Notes: generated by a model not told the origin, from the sequence alone. Positions 27,814 through 37,527 are shown, counted from the first letter of the stretch. The stretch is DNA of 64,000 bases from Rivihabitans pingtungensis (GCF_003201855.1 NZ_QJKI01000012.1:1-64000), one strand, 5' to 3'. Program-made: numbers and translations.

Positions 27814-28767
27814 CTACCCCAGCGGATCCACCTCGCCAAACCGCGCATACACCGTCGGCGAGGCTTCCGGGGTTTGGCCGTTGGCCAGCTGAAAATGCCG
27901 GTCCAGGTGGCGTTCGGAGGCAGGCAGCAGGCGGTGGTAGATTTCGCGGCACAGTTGCCGGGCCTGGTGGCCGGGCCAGTCGCCGGGCAGCAGCACGTCG
28001 GGCAGTTCCGGGTCGCGCAGCAGCAGGCGGCGGTAGTCGTGAATCAGCAGGATGCGCAGCAGAAAGGCGCTTTCTTCGTCCAGCGCATGTTCGCTGTCGG
28101 CGCGCAATTGCGCCAGCACCGGCTGGTAGCGCTGGACAAAGCTGGCGTACATGGCGGCCAGGTCGTTGAGGTTCCAGGCGGCGTGCACCATGTCCAGGTC
28201 GCTGGCGGCGCTGCCGTAGGGGGTGTCGGCGGCGATCAGCGGCTTGAGCCGGCCCAGGAGCTCGCCCAGGCCGTCGGCGATCAGCGCGTCAAAGGCGTTG
28301 GTCAGGTCTACGCTGGGGTGCACAAAACAATCGCTGCCCAGCATGCCAAAGCCCTGCCAGAACAGCGCGCGCTTGAGTTGTTCGCGCGGTTTGCCGGCCA
28401 GCTCGCCCACCAGCATGATCAGCCGCCAGCGGCGGTCCCATTGTGGCGCGCGCGCGGCGTAGATATGGCGTGAGGCTTCGGCAAAGCGGCGCTGGCCGGC
28501 CGGGGCCAGCAGGTAGTCGGTGCGCCGGCCAGCCGGCTCGCTGCACAGCCATTCTTCTTTGGTCAGGCGAAACACCGAGGTGCGGATCAAGCGTTCGTTC
28601 AGCTCCAGCGGCTCCAGCAGGCGAATCAGGCTGCCCAGCCAGATGCGGCTGCCGCGCGGCATGACGGCGTCGCCAAATACCGAAACAATCAGCGAGCCGG
28701 CCTGCACCCGGCCTTGTTGGCGAAAATCTTCGAGTCGTTGCTGGATGGGGGTAAGCTCGGCGGACAT
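27814..28767 (-). CDS. paaX: PaaX, phenylacetyl-CoA-responsive repressor
   Basis: A 317 aa regulator with the PaaX three-part layout: an N-terminal winged helix (SLIRLLEPLELNERLIRTSV, then FRLTKEEWL), the central PaaX domain (APQWDRRWRLIMLV, LKRALFWQGFGMLGSDCFVHP) and a C-terminal domain (FVQRYQPVL, LLRILLIHDYRRLLLRDPELP). PaaX represses paa operons until phenylacetyl-CoA binds. TGATACGTAAA-type sites upstream of the diiron gene, paaN and livH are plausible targets. The gene sits apart from the main paa operon, between the DarTG insertion and the 250-bp repeat; no PaaX-type site is evident upstream of itself. Confidence 0.95.
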   Translation of the reverse strand: MSAELTPIQQRLEDFRQQGRVQAGSLIVSVFGDAVMPRGSRIWLGSLIRLLEPLELNERLIRTSVFRLTKEEWLCSEPAGRRTDYLLAPAGQRRFAEASRHIYAARAPQWDRRWRLIMLVGELAGKPREQLKRALFWQGFGMLGSDCFVHPSVDLTNAFDALIADGLGELLGRLKPLIAADTPYGSAASDLDMVHAAWNLNDLAAMYASFVQRYQPVLAQLRADSEHALDEESAFLLRILLIHDYRRLLLRDPELPDVLLPGDWPGHQARQLCREIYHRLLPASERHLDRHFQLANGQTPEASPTVYARFGEVDPLG

Positions 28768-28880
28768 TGCGGGTCGATCTGGGAAGGTTGGGGTGGGCGG
28801 GCAAAGCGGGAGTTTACTCGCAGTGGCGCGCTGGGGGTGAAGTGTGAATCAGGGCTGCGCTGATGCTCAGCGTTGCTAAG

Positions 28881-29122
28881 GCTGGATTTTGGGCGGGGTT
28901 TCGCCTCGCACCCGCCCCCTTTTTCTTTGTCTCGCCAAAGAAAAAGGGGAAAAGAAAGGCGACCCGGGCACCGCGCCCTGCGGGTGCCCTGTGCTTCTCG
29001 AAAACCGGGGTCGCCACGGAATGGCGCGTCGGCTGCGCCGCCGCTTAGCCGTGGCGGAAAGCCCCCCGGTTTTCTGCGATGCTCGGCGCGCCACACGGGA
29101 TACACGGCGGCTAAGCGCAACG
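28881..29122 (+). repeat. ~250 bp intergenic repeat family 2, copy 1
   Basis: This block between paaX and the reductase gene matches, in inverse orientation, 61125-61386. The two share CGCCAAAGAAA..GGCAAAGAAAGGCGACCC-like segments, an identical stretch GAATGGCGCGTCGGCTGCGC continuing into CGCCGCTTAGCC, and GCGATGCTCGGCGCGC. It contains a CCCTTTTTCTTTG / CAAAGAAAAAGGG hairpin. The frames crossing it on both strands are translations of the repeat, not genes. Elements with the CGCCAAAGAAAGTAGGCAAA tail are common between genes of many proteobacteria (recall). Confidence 0.75.
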
Positions 29123-29188
29123 ATTTCAGGAGTCTTGCCACCATTTGGCGCAGCAAAGCGCTGTTGGCCAGCTCACCCACACGCTCCC

Positions 29189-30238
29189 TCAAAACACCGC
29201 CACGGGTGGCGGGTCGGGTTGCAAGCGTTGTTGCTGGGCAAAAAACCCCTCGCTGTGAATCTGTTCGGCCGGCGCGCCCTGGCTGCGGGCTGCGGTCTGG
29301 CAGGCCTCGACAAAGGCCGGGCTGCCGGCGATAAACACCGTGTGTTTGGACAAGTCGGCGCACAGGCTGGGCAAGAGCTCGGGGATGCGGCCGTGGCGGC
29401 AGCCGTCTTGCTGGTCGCGGGTAAGGGTGATGTGGTAGTCAAAATTGCGGTGTTTGGCGCGCCACCAGGCCAGCAGGCCCAGGCTATACACATCGGCCAG
29501 GGTGCGGGCGGAGAACACCAGGGTCACCTTGCCGCGATAGCCACGGCGCAGGGCGGCTTCGGTCAGCGCCAGGATCGGCGCCAGGCCGGTGCCGGCGGCC
29601 AGGCACAGCACCGGGGTGTTGACCGAGGGGTCGCCAATAAACGTGCCGTAGGCGCCAGACACTTTCAGGCTGTCGCCGATATTTAATTGTTCATGCACCC
29701 AGGCGCTGGTTACGCCGTCGTCGGCGCGGGCCACTTGCAGCACCAGTTCGCCATCCGGGCGCGGGGCGTTGGCGATGGAATAGGCGCGCAGCGGGATGTC
29801 GGCGCGCGGGTTGCCCAGCATCACATACTGGCCGGGCCAGTAGCGGATGGGCTGGCCCACCGGGCGCAGGCGCAGCTCGACCACCCGTTCGGCCACCTGG
29901 CGTTTGTCCACCAGCACAAACAGCGCATCCTCGCGCGGCGGAAACAGCTTGGGCTTGGCGTCTTCGGTGCCCCATTCGATGGTGAGTTCATCAGAAATCG
30001 GCTTGGCCATGCACATCAGGCCATAGCCCTGGCGGCGCTCTTCTTGCGACAGCGCCATGTCCAGCACCATGCCCTGGTCAAAATGGCCGGCGCTGACCTT
30101 GACCTTGCATTCGCCGCAGGCGCCGGCGCGGCAGTTGTTGGGCAGGGCGTAGCCGGCTTTTTCAAGCGCCATCAGCACGGTGTCGCCGCTGGCGCACTCG
30201 ACCGATTTGCCCGAGGGTTGCAGGATGATGCGCGGCAT
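29189..30238 (-). CDS. NAD(P)H:ferredoxin-type oxidoreductase, partner of the diiron oxygenase
   Basis: A 349 aa flavoprotein reductase. An N-terminal plant-type [2Fe-2S] ferredoxin domain (residues about 1-90; CRAGACGECKVKV plus a distal Cys in GLMCMA) is followed by an FAD domain (RAYSIANAP) and an NAD(P) domain (LCLAAGTGLAPILAL, TVFIAGSPAFVEACQ). This order matches reductases of multicomponent oxygenases, whereas PaaE has its ferredoxin at the C-terminus. It follows the diiron oxygenase gene by 72 bp, across a strong hairpin, and presumably feeds it electrons from NAD(P)H. GGAGAACGAGAG precedes the chosen ATG at 30238; the frame is open further upstream without a good start. Confidence 0.88.
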   Translation of the reverse strand: MPRIILQPSGKSVECASGDTVLMALEKAGYALPNNCRAGACGECKVKVSAGHFDQGMVLDMALSQEERRQGYGLMCMAKPISDELTIEWGTEDAKPKLFPPREDALFVLVDKRQVAERVVELRLRPVGQPIRYWPGQYVMLGNPRADIPLRAYSIANAPRPDGELVLQVARADDGVTSAWVHEQLNIGDSLKVSGAYGTFIGDPSVNTPVLCLAAGTGLAPILALTEAALRRGYRGKVTLVFSARTLADVYSLGLLAWWRAKHRNFDYHITLTRDQQDGCRHGRIPELLPSLCADLSKHTVFIAGSPAFVEACQTAARSQGAPAEQIHSEGFFAQQQRLQPDPPPVAVF

Positions 30239-30268
30239 AAATCTCTCGTTCTCCAAAAATGAAACCCC

Positions 30269-30296
30269 GCCCGCCCCGTGGTGAAGCGGGGCGGGC
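30269..30296 (-). terminator. Intercistronic hairpin between diiron oxygenase and reductase genes
   Basis: A 10-bp perfect GC-rich stem (GCCCGCCCCG / CGGGGCGGGC) with an 8-base loop lies 14 bp after the diiron gene stop. On the minus strand it is followed by a weak T-rich run (GGGGTTTCATTTTTGG). It is likely a partial terminator or mRNA stabiliser setting less reductase than oxygenase, a usual ratio for such pairs. Confidence 0.6.
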
Positions 30297-30310
30297 ACGC
30301 TGGCTGGGGG

Positions 30311-31339
30311 TCAGAACACCGGGATGATGTCTTCCATGTCGATGTCGCTGACTTCCTGACCGGTGATGCCGACTTCCGGAATCGCCGGGAACGGGATGTT
30401 GTAGCGGTCCAGCACACTCTTCAGGTTGATCATGGCGTTGCGCCAGTTTTCCAGCTTCATTTCATACGTGGGGATGCCAAAGCCGGCGGCGCGGGCGATT
30501 TCTTCGGCTTCGCGCTGGGTGGCGATAAAGTCTTCCGGCAGGTCCCAGAACTCCATCGGCGGCTCGAACAGCACGGCGGACAGGAACAGATAGCCGGCGC
30601 GGATCTGCTTGGTGACCACCGCCTTGGTGGACTCATCCAGACCGGGGTAGTCGCGCTCCATCACCGCCATGCAGATGGCCATGTGGCGGCCTTCGTCGCG
30701 GCCGATGTTCTTGAAGCCTTCCTTGAAAACCGCTTCACGCGAGTTGTCGTACATCTGCTTGAAGATGGTCGCCGCAGCGATTTCGCCCATCAGGAAAGAG
30801 CTGAACAGCACGGCCAGGTCGTACTTGGGCACGGCTTGCTTATAGCCATTCCAGTAGCGGCCGCCGTTGAAATACAGCCATTGGGCGTTTTTTTGCAGAC
30901 GCTTGCCCAGCTCGGTCTTGGGCTGGTAGGTCAGCGGGTCCGGGTGGCCCAGCAGCTTGGTGATGGCCAGGCCGCACATGATTTCGTGGTTTTGCTCGTC
31001 GCGGGTCACCGAGAAGAAGCACTTGCGCACCGGGTCTTCTTCGTGAACTTCGTAGGTTTTGATCAGCGCTTCGGCAAATACCGGCGGCGCCGAGGCGTCG
31101 AACACCGACAACAGCGTCCACCAGTAGGCGATGGATTCGCGCTCTTCCCAGCTGTAGCTGTCCACATCCAGGGTGTCCCAGGGGAGTTTTTCCGGGTCCC
31201 AGTTCTCACGCAGCGCGGCTTCCCACACTTCTTGCAATTTTTTGGTCTTGCTGTGCCAGGACAGCGGATAGACGTTGGGCTGCGGGGTGGCCGGCGGAAA
31301 TTCCATCTTGTCGGCAAAGCGTTCCTTGTGGCTGGACAT
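30311..31339 (-). CDS. Ferritin-like diiron oxygenase, candidate aromatic-CoA (phenylacetyl-CoA) oxygenase
   Basis: A 342 aa protein with the two-helix-pair diiron signature: a helix with Glu90 (FAEALIKTYE), TRDEQNH (Glu115/His118), LMGEIAAATIF (Glu186) and GRDEGRH (Glu216/His219). The rest is helical with a conserved-looking YWWTLLSVFDASAP segment. No transmembrane segment or signal is present. I do not recognise it as PaaA, PaaC, BoxB or a ribonucleotide reductase R2, though all share the fold. It is transcribed with an adjacent ferredoxin reductase, diverges from paaN, and has a sigma-70 promoter covered by PaaX-type sites. No paaABCDE genes are present in the window. It may replace the five-subunit phenylacetyl-CoA epoxidase or oxygenate a related substrate. 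Confidence 0.75.
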   Translation of the reverse strand: MSSHKERFADKMEFPPATPQPNVYPLSWHSKTKKLQEVWEAALRENWDPEKLPWDTLDVDSYSWEERESIAYWWTLLSVFDASAPPVFAEALIKTYEVHEEDPVRKCFFSVTRDEQNHEIMCGLAITKLLGHPDPLTYQPKTELGKRLQKNAQWLYFNGGRYWNGYKQAVPKYDLAVLFSSFLMGEIAAATIFKQMYDNSREAVFKEGFKNIGRDEGRHMAICMAVMERDYPGLDESTKAVVTKQIRAGYLFLSAVLFEPPMEFWDLPEDFIATQREAEEIARAAGFGIPTYEMKLENWRNAMINLKSVLDRYNIPFPAIPEVGITGQEVSDIDMEDIIPVF

Positions 31340-31399
31340 GGCGTCTCCTCATCTGTGGTGGGTGGTCTGCAAGCAGTGTCCCGTCTGCTTGTGGCGGCA

Positions 31400-31443
31400 A
31401 TAGTGATACGTAAAAAAATACATGTCAACAAAAAATGTATCGC
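31400..31443 (-). promoter_or_regulatory. Promoter of the diiron oxygenase operon with PaaX-type operator pair
   Basis: On the minus strand, TTGACA (31423-31428) and CACTAT (31400-31405) are 17 bp apart. TGATACGTAAA (31404-31414, plus) and its inverted partner AAATGTATCGC (31433-31443) flank the -35 box with GATAC and GTATC exactly 27 bases apart. ATACAT/ATGTAT (31418-31423 / 31435-31440) adds a second inverted repeat. Confidence 0.6.
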
Positions 31444-31601
31444 TTTGTGTGGGGTGAGTGTGTGGGCTGTTGGCGCAACACTGGCGTATGTTGCGCAAAA
31501 ACAGCAGGAAATTGCCTATTAAATTATTGATAAAAAACAGATTACGATTAACAAAATCCGTTTTTACATGGTGAAATGTGCACGCGCAGCAAGAAAAAAT
31601 A

Positions 31602-31642
31602 TGATACGTAAAGTTGACACAAAACGAGTTTGTTCGTAACTT
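31602..31642 (+). promoter_or_regulatory. paaN operon promoter with PaaX-type operator
   Basis: TTGACA (31614-31619) and TAACTT (31637-31642) are 17 bp apart. TGATACGTAAA (31602-31612) abuts the -35 box, and GTAACT, a near match to the inverse half-site, covers the -10 box at 28-base spacing. AATATGATACGTAAA fits 12 of 15 positions of the E. coli PaaX box as I recall it. The start codon of paaN is 37 bp downstream of the -10. Confidence 0.65.
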
Positions 31643-31678
31643 TTTCGCGAACACACCCACTTTGCGGAGACTGAACCG

Positions 31679-33346
31679 ATGACTCACCCCCTGTTTGAGC
31701 AGCATCGCGCCACCCTGGAAGGCGCGCTGAACGCCATCGCCACCCGTGGCTATTGGTCGGCCTATGCCGAGATGCCCAGCCCCAAGCTGTATGGCGAACA
31801 CGCCGCCGACGCCGGCAAGCGCGCGTTCGAGGCGCATCTGGGCCAGCGCTTTGCCCTGGAGCAGCCGGGCCAGACAGGCTGGCAGGGCGGCGAGCGCTCG
31901 CCGTATGGCGTGGCGCTGGAGGTGAGTTATCCGGTGTGCGCGCCCGAGGCGCTGCTTGCCGCCGCGCAGGCGGCCATGCCCGGCTGGCAGGCGCTGGGCG
32001 CCGCCGGGCGCACTGGCGTGTGTCTGGAAATGCTGGCGCGGCTGAATGCGCAAAGCTTTGAACTGGCCCACGCGGTGATGATGACCACTGGCCAGGGCTG
32101 GATGATGGCGTTTCAGGCCGGCGCGCCGCATGCCCAGGATCGCGGGCTGGAGGCGGTGGCCTACGCCTGGCGCGAGCAAAGCTTCATCCCGACGCGCGCG
32201 CATTGGGAAAAACCGCAGGGCAAGAACCCGGCGCTGGTGATGGAAAAACACTTTGAAATCGTTGGCCGTGGCGTGGCGCTGGTGATTGGCTGCGCCACCT
32301 TCCCCACCTGGAACACCTACCCCGGCCTGTTTGCCGCGCTGGCCACCGGCAACCCGGTGATCATCAAACCGCACAACCAGGCCATCCTGCCGGCCGCCAT
32401 CACCGTGCGCACCCTGCGCGCCGTGCTGGCCGAACACGGGCTGGACCCGAATCTGGTCAGCCTGTGCGTCAGCCCCTCGCGCGCCGCCACCCAGGCGCTG
32501 GCCCGCGATCCGGCGGTGCGCTCGGTGGATTTCACTGGCGGCAACGCCTTTGGCCAATGGCTGCTGCAACACTGCCCGCAAGCCCAGGTGTACGCCGAGC
32601 TGGCCGGGGTCAACAACATCGTCATCGACTCCACCGACCAATACAAAGCCATGCTGGGCAATCTGGCCTTTACCCTGTCGCTGTATTCCGGGCAGATGTG
32701 CACCACCAGCCAGGCCATCCTGGTGCCGGCGGGCGGCATCGACACCGACGAAGGCCACAAGCGTTTTGATGACGTCTGCGCCGACCTGGCCCGCGCCGTG
32801 CAGCGCCTGTTGGGCAAGCCGGAAGTCGCCCACGCCGTGCTGGGCGCCATCCAGTCGGCCGACACCCTGGCGCGCATCGACCAAGCCAATCGCGGCGAGC
32901 TGGGCCAGGTGCTGCTGGCCGCCAGCGCGCTGGACAACCCGGAATTCCCCGCCGCCCAGGTGCGCACGCCGGCCTTGCTGGCCTGCGACGCCGCCGACGA
33001 GGCGCTGTACATGGAAGAGCGCTTCGGCCCGATCAGCTTTGTGGTCAAAACCGCCGACACCGTCGCCTCGCTGGCGCTGTGCGAACGGCTGGTCAGCCAG
33101 CATGGCGCCTTGACCGTCGGCGTGTACTCCACCCGTGAAGACATCATCGACGCCGCCACCGCCGTCACCTGGCGCGGCAAGGTGGCGCTGTCGATCAACC
33201 TCACTGGCGGCGTGTTCGTCAACCAGTCGGCGGCGTTCTCCGATTACCACGGCACCGGCGGCAACCCGGCGGCCAACGCCGCCTACGCCAATTCGGCCTT
33301 TGTCGCCAACCGCTTCTGCGTTGTGCAACGCCGTCGCCATGTCTGA
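31679..33346 (+). CDS. paaN: PaaN, aldehyde dehydrogenase of phenylacetate degradation
   Basis: A 555 aa aldehyde dehydrogenase-family protein matching the PaaN type found in betaproteobacteria. It lacks the C-terminal MaoC hydratase domain of E. coli PaaZ. Catalytic Cys341 lies in YSGQMCTTSQAIL and the general-base region in YAELAGVNNIVID. It oxidises the 3-oxo-5,6-dehydrosuberyl-CoA semialdehyde formed after ring opening. Since the hydrolase domain is absent, one of the downstream enoyl-CoA hydratases must open the oxepin-CoA ring. GGAGA precedes the ATG. It is the first gene of a nine-gene plus-strand operon. Confidence 0.93.
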   Translation: MTHPLFEQHRATLEGALNAIATRGYWSAYAEMPSPKLYGEHAADAGKRAFEAHLGQRFALEQPGQTGWQGGERSPYGVALEVSYPVCAPEALLAAAQAAMPGWQALGAAGRTGVCLEMLARLNAQSFELAHAVMMTTGQGWMMAFQAGAPHAQDRGLEAVAYAWREQSFIPTRAHWEKPQGKNPALVMEKHFEIVGRGVALVIGCATFPTWNTYPGLFAALATGNPVIIKPHNQAILPAAITVRTLRAVLAEHGLDPNLVSLCVSPSRAATQALARDPAVRSVDFTGGNAFGQWLLQHCPQAQVYAELAGVNNIVIDSTDQYKAMLGNLAFTLSLYSGQMCTTSQAILVPAGGIDTDEGHKRFDDVCADLARAVQRLLGKPEVAHAVLGAIQSADTLARIDQANRGELGQVLLAASALDNPEFPAAQVRTPALLACDAADEALYMEERFGPISFVVKTADTVASLALCERLVSQHGALTVGVYSTREDIIDAATAVTWRGKVALSINLTGGVFVNQSAAFSDYHGTGGNPAANAAYANSAFVANRFCVVQRRRHV

Positions 33347-33356
33347 GGAACCGGCC

Positions 33357-34151
33357 ATGGGTTTTCAACACATTCTGTTTGAGGCGCGCGATGGCGTGGC
33401 GCGGCTGACGCTGAACCGCCCGGACGCGCTCAACAGCCTGACCGACGCCATGCACATCGAGCTGCGCGCCGCGCTGGATCAGGTGCAGGCCGACCCGGCC
33501 ATTCGCGTGCTGGTGCTCAGCGGCGCCGGGCGCGGCTTTTGCGCCGGGCAGGATTTGGCCGATCCGGGCATGCAGGCGGTGGACGGCAAGCTGCCTGACC
33601 TGGGCGACATCGTCGAGCGCAACTACAAACCCTTGGTGCTGCGCCTGCAAAACCTGCGCGTGCCCACCGTGGCGGCGGTCAATGGCGTGGCGGCGGGCGC
33701 CGGGGCGTCGCTGGCGCTGGCCTGCGACCTGGTGGTGGCGGCGGAATCCGCGTCGTTTCTGCAAGCATTCAGCAAGATCGGCCTGATTCCCGACACCGGC
33801 GCCACCTGGGCGCTGCCGCAACGGGTGGGCATGGCCCGCGCCATGGGCCTGGCCTTGCTGGCCGACAAACTGCCGGCGGCGCGCGCCGCCGAATGGGGCT
33901 TGATCTGGGCCTGCGTGGCCGATGGCGAGTTTCGCGCCCATGTCGATGCGCTGGCCGCGCGCCTGGCGGCCATGCCCACCAAGGCGCTGGTGCGCACCCG
34001 GCTGGCCATGCACACCGCCGCCAGCCACACCCTGGAGCAACAGCTCACCCTGGAAGGCGGGCTGATGCGCGAGCTGGGCTGGAGCGCCGACTACGCCGAA
34101 GGCGTGGCCGCCTTTGTGGAAAAGCGCGCGCCGCGCTTTAGCGGGGCATGA
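33357..34151 (+). CDS. paaG: PaaG, ring-1,2-epoxyphenylacetyl-CoA isomerase
   Basis: A 264 aa crotonase-fold protein. PaaG converts the epoxide of phenylacetyl-CoA to oxepin-CoA and also isomerises a later enoyl-CoA. The oxyanion-hole segments SGAGRGFCAGQDL and AAGAGASLALACD are present, and the catalytic aspartate sits in KIGLIPDTGATWALP (Asp146), the PaaG-type position. GAGGAA precedes the ATG at 33357; an ATG at 33339 overlapping paaN is possible. It overlaps paaH by 4 bp. Confidence 0.92.
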   Translation: MGFQHILFEARDGVARLTLNRPDALNSLTDAMHIELRAALDQVQADPAIRVLVLSGAGRGFCAGQDLADPGMQAVDGKLPDLGDIVERNYKPLVLRLQNLRVPTVAAVNGVAAGAGASLALACDLVVAAESASFLQAFSKIGLIPDTGATWALPQRVGMARAMGLALLADKLPAARAAEWGLIWACVADGEFRAHVDALAARLAAMPTKALVRTRLAMHTAASHTLEQQLTLEGGLMRELGWSADYAEGVAAFVEKRAPRFSGA

Positions 34152-35677
34152 ATATGGCTGCTTTGTCTGCTTTGCAGCCGGTGGGCGTGGTCGGCGCCGG
34201 GGCGATGGGCGCCGGCATTGCCCAGGTGGCGGCGCTGGCCGGCCACCCGGTGCGCCTGTTTGACCTGCGCGCCGATGCCGCCCGCCAGGCGGTGGACAGC
34301 CAGCGTGCCCAGTTGGCGCAACTGGCCGGCAAGGGTCGGCTGGACGCCGCGCTGGCTGAGGCCGCCAGCGCGCGGCTGTCGGCGGTGAGCGAGCTGGCCG
34401 AGCTGGCCGGCTGCGCGCTGGTGATCGAAGCGATTGTCGAACAGCTGGAAGCCAAACAGGCGCTGTTCAGCCAGCTGGAAGCCATCGTCGGCGACGACGC
34501 CCTGCTGGCCAGCAACACCTCGTCGATTTCGCTGACCGCCATCGCCGCGCCGCTTACCCGCCCGCAGCGGCTGGCCGGTTTGCATTTTTTCAACCCAGCG
34601 CCGCGCATGGCGCTGGTGGAAGTGATTGCCGGCCTGGCCACCGCGCCCGAGGTGATCGACACGCTGATGGCCACCGCCCGCGCCTGGGGCAAAACCCCGG
34701 TGCGCGCCAAATCCACGCCGGGCTTTATCGTCAACCGGGTGGCGCGGCCGTATTACGCCGAGGCGCTGCGCCTGGCGCAGGAAGGCGCGGCCAGCCCGGC
34801 CACGCTGGATGCGCTATTGCGCGAGGCGGGCGGTTTTCGCATGGGGCCGTTCGAGCTGATGGACATGATCGGCCACGACGTCAACTTTGCCGTCACCTCG
34901 TCGGTGTGGCGCGGCTATTTTCATGACCCGCGTTTTTTGCCCTCGCTGATGCAGCAAGACCTGGTCGAGGCGGGCTTTTTGGGGCGCAAGCGCGGACGTG
35001 GCTTTTATGACTACCGCGACGGCGCCGCCATGCCGCAGGCCGACAGCGCGCCGCCGCTGCCGCCGCCCGCTCAGCTGGCGGTGTGCGGCGACAGCCCGGC
35101 CGCGCGCGCCCTGGCCGCCCGGCTGCACGCCCACGGCGTGGTGTTTGCCACGCTGCCCTCGCCCGATGGCCGGGTGGCCCAGGCCGATGACGCCGTGTTG
35201 TTCGTCACCGATGGCCGCAGCGCCAGCCAGCGCGCCGCCGACCTGGCGCTGCCCAATCTGCTGCTGATCGACCTCGCGCTGGATTACCACCTGGCCTCGC
35301 GCCTGGCCGCAGCCGCCGCCGACGGCTGCGCGCCGGCCGCGCGCGACGCCGGGCTGGGCTTGCTGCAAGCCGCCGGCTTAGCCGTCAGCCTCTTGGACGA
35401 CGCCCCCGGCTTGGTGGTGATGCGCACGGTGGCCATGTTGGCCAACGAAGCCGCCGACGCCGTCCATCAGGGCGTGTGCTCGGCCGCCGACGCCGACGCC
35501 GCCATGCAATTGGGCGTCAACTACCCACGCGGCCCGCTGGCCTGGGCCGAGCAGATTGGCCTGGCGCAGGTGCGCCAGGTGCTGGCCCATCTGGCCGCCT
35601 GCTACGGCGAAGACCGCTACCGCATTTCGCCGCGCCTGCAACGCGCGGCGCTCACCGGGAGAATCCTGCATGACTGA
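34148..35677 (+). CDS. paaH: PaaH, 3-hydroxyadipyl-CoA dehydrogenase
   Basis: A 509 aa 3-hydroxyacyl-CoA dehydrogenase with the NAD-binding GAGAMGAGIAQVAALAGHPV at the N-terminus, catalytic His in GLHFFNPAPRMALVE, and KTPVRAKSTPGFIVNRVARP. The extended C-terminal region with a second dehydrogenase-like domain (about 400-500, containing VVMRTVAMLANEAADAV) is typical of PaaH/PaaC-type enzymes. It makes 3-oxoadipyl-CoA. The start overlaps the paaG stop (ATGA) and the end overlaps paaI by 8 bp. Confidence 0.93.
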   Translation: MNMAALSALQPVGVVGAGAMGAGIAQVAALAGHPVRLFDLRADAARQAVDSQRAQLAQLAGKGRLDAALAEAASARLSAVSELAELAGCALVIEAIVEQLEAKQALFSQLEAIVGDDALLASNTSSISLTAIAAPLTRPQRLAGLHFFNPAPRMALVEVIAGLATAPEVIDTLMATARAWGKTPVRAKSTPGFIVNRVARPYYAEALRLAQEGAASPATLDALLREAGGFRMGPFELMDMIGHDVNFAVTSSVWRGYFHDPRFLPSLMQQDLVEAGFLGRKRGRGFYDYRDGAAMPQADSAPPLPPPAQLAVCGDSPAARALAARLHAHGVVFATLPSPDGRVAQADDAVLFVTDGRSASQRAADLALPNLLLIDLALDYHLASRLAAAAADGCAPAARDAGLGLLQAAGLAVSLLDDAPGLVVMRTVAMLANEAADAVHQGVCSAADADAAMQLGVNYPRGPLAWAEQIGLAQVRQVLAHLAACYGEDRYRISPRLQRAALTGRILHD

Positions 35678-36128
35678 CATCGCCGCCCTGTCGCCCCAGG
35701 CGCTGGCCGAAGCCGCCGCCGCCGCCATGTGGCGCCGCGACGCCGCCGCCCGCAGCCTGGGCATGCAACTGGAAGCCATCAGCCCCGGCAGCGCCACGCT
35801 GAGCATGACCGTGCGCGCCGATATGGTGAACGGCCACCACATCTGCCACGGCGGCATGCTGTTCAGCCTGGCCGACACCGCCTTTGCCTACGCCTGCAAC
35901 AGCGGCAACCACAACACCGTCGCCTCGGCCTGCCAGATTGATTTTCTGGCGCCTGCGCACGAAGGCGACACGCTGATCGCCAGCGCCAGCGAACAGGCCG
36001 CCAGCGGCCGCGCTGGTGTGTACGACGTCAGCGTGCACCGCAGCGACGGCCAATTGCTGGCGCTGTTTCGCGGCAAGAGCCATCGCATTCGCGGCGAGGT
36101 GATTGCCGGTTTGCAGGCCGCCGGCTAA
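35670..36128 (+). CDS. paaI: PaaI, hydroxyphenylacetyl-CoA thioesterase
   Basis: A 152 aa hotdog-fold thioesterase. The signature HGGMLFSLADTAFAYACN contains the catalytic aspartate (Asp69), and a C-terminal YDVSVHRSDGQLLALFRGKS strand completes the fold. PaaI releases CoA from dead-end ring-hydroxylated phenylacetyl-CoA. CGGGAGA lies before the ATG at 35670, which overlaps the end of paaH. Confidence 0.93.
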   Translation: MTDIAALSPQALAEAAAAAMWRRDAAARSLGMQLEAISPGSATLSMTVRADMVNGHHICHGGMLFSLADTAFAYACNSGNHNTVASACQIDFLAPAHEGDTLIASASEQAASGRAGVYDVSVHRSDGQLLALFRGKSHRIRGEVIAGLQAAG

Positions 36129-36194
36129 CGCCGCAGACAACAGAGCGCGGCTCACCGCGCCACGCCCCCTACACAGACATCAGGAGACTTCACC

Positions 36195-37517
<1,323 letters not shown>

Positions 37518-37527
37518 GGAGCAGTCC

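Noticed and set aside
28863..29363. Several overlapping frames on both strands near 28.9-29.4 kb
   Set aside because: They translate repeat family 2, whose second copy at 61.1-61.4 kb gives similar peptides; no ribosome sites.
31349..33358. A 669-codon minus-strand frame overlapping paaN
   Set aside because: paaN on the other strand has a complete aldehyde dehydrogenase domain and promoter; the antisense frame has no domain and crosses the divergent promoter region.
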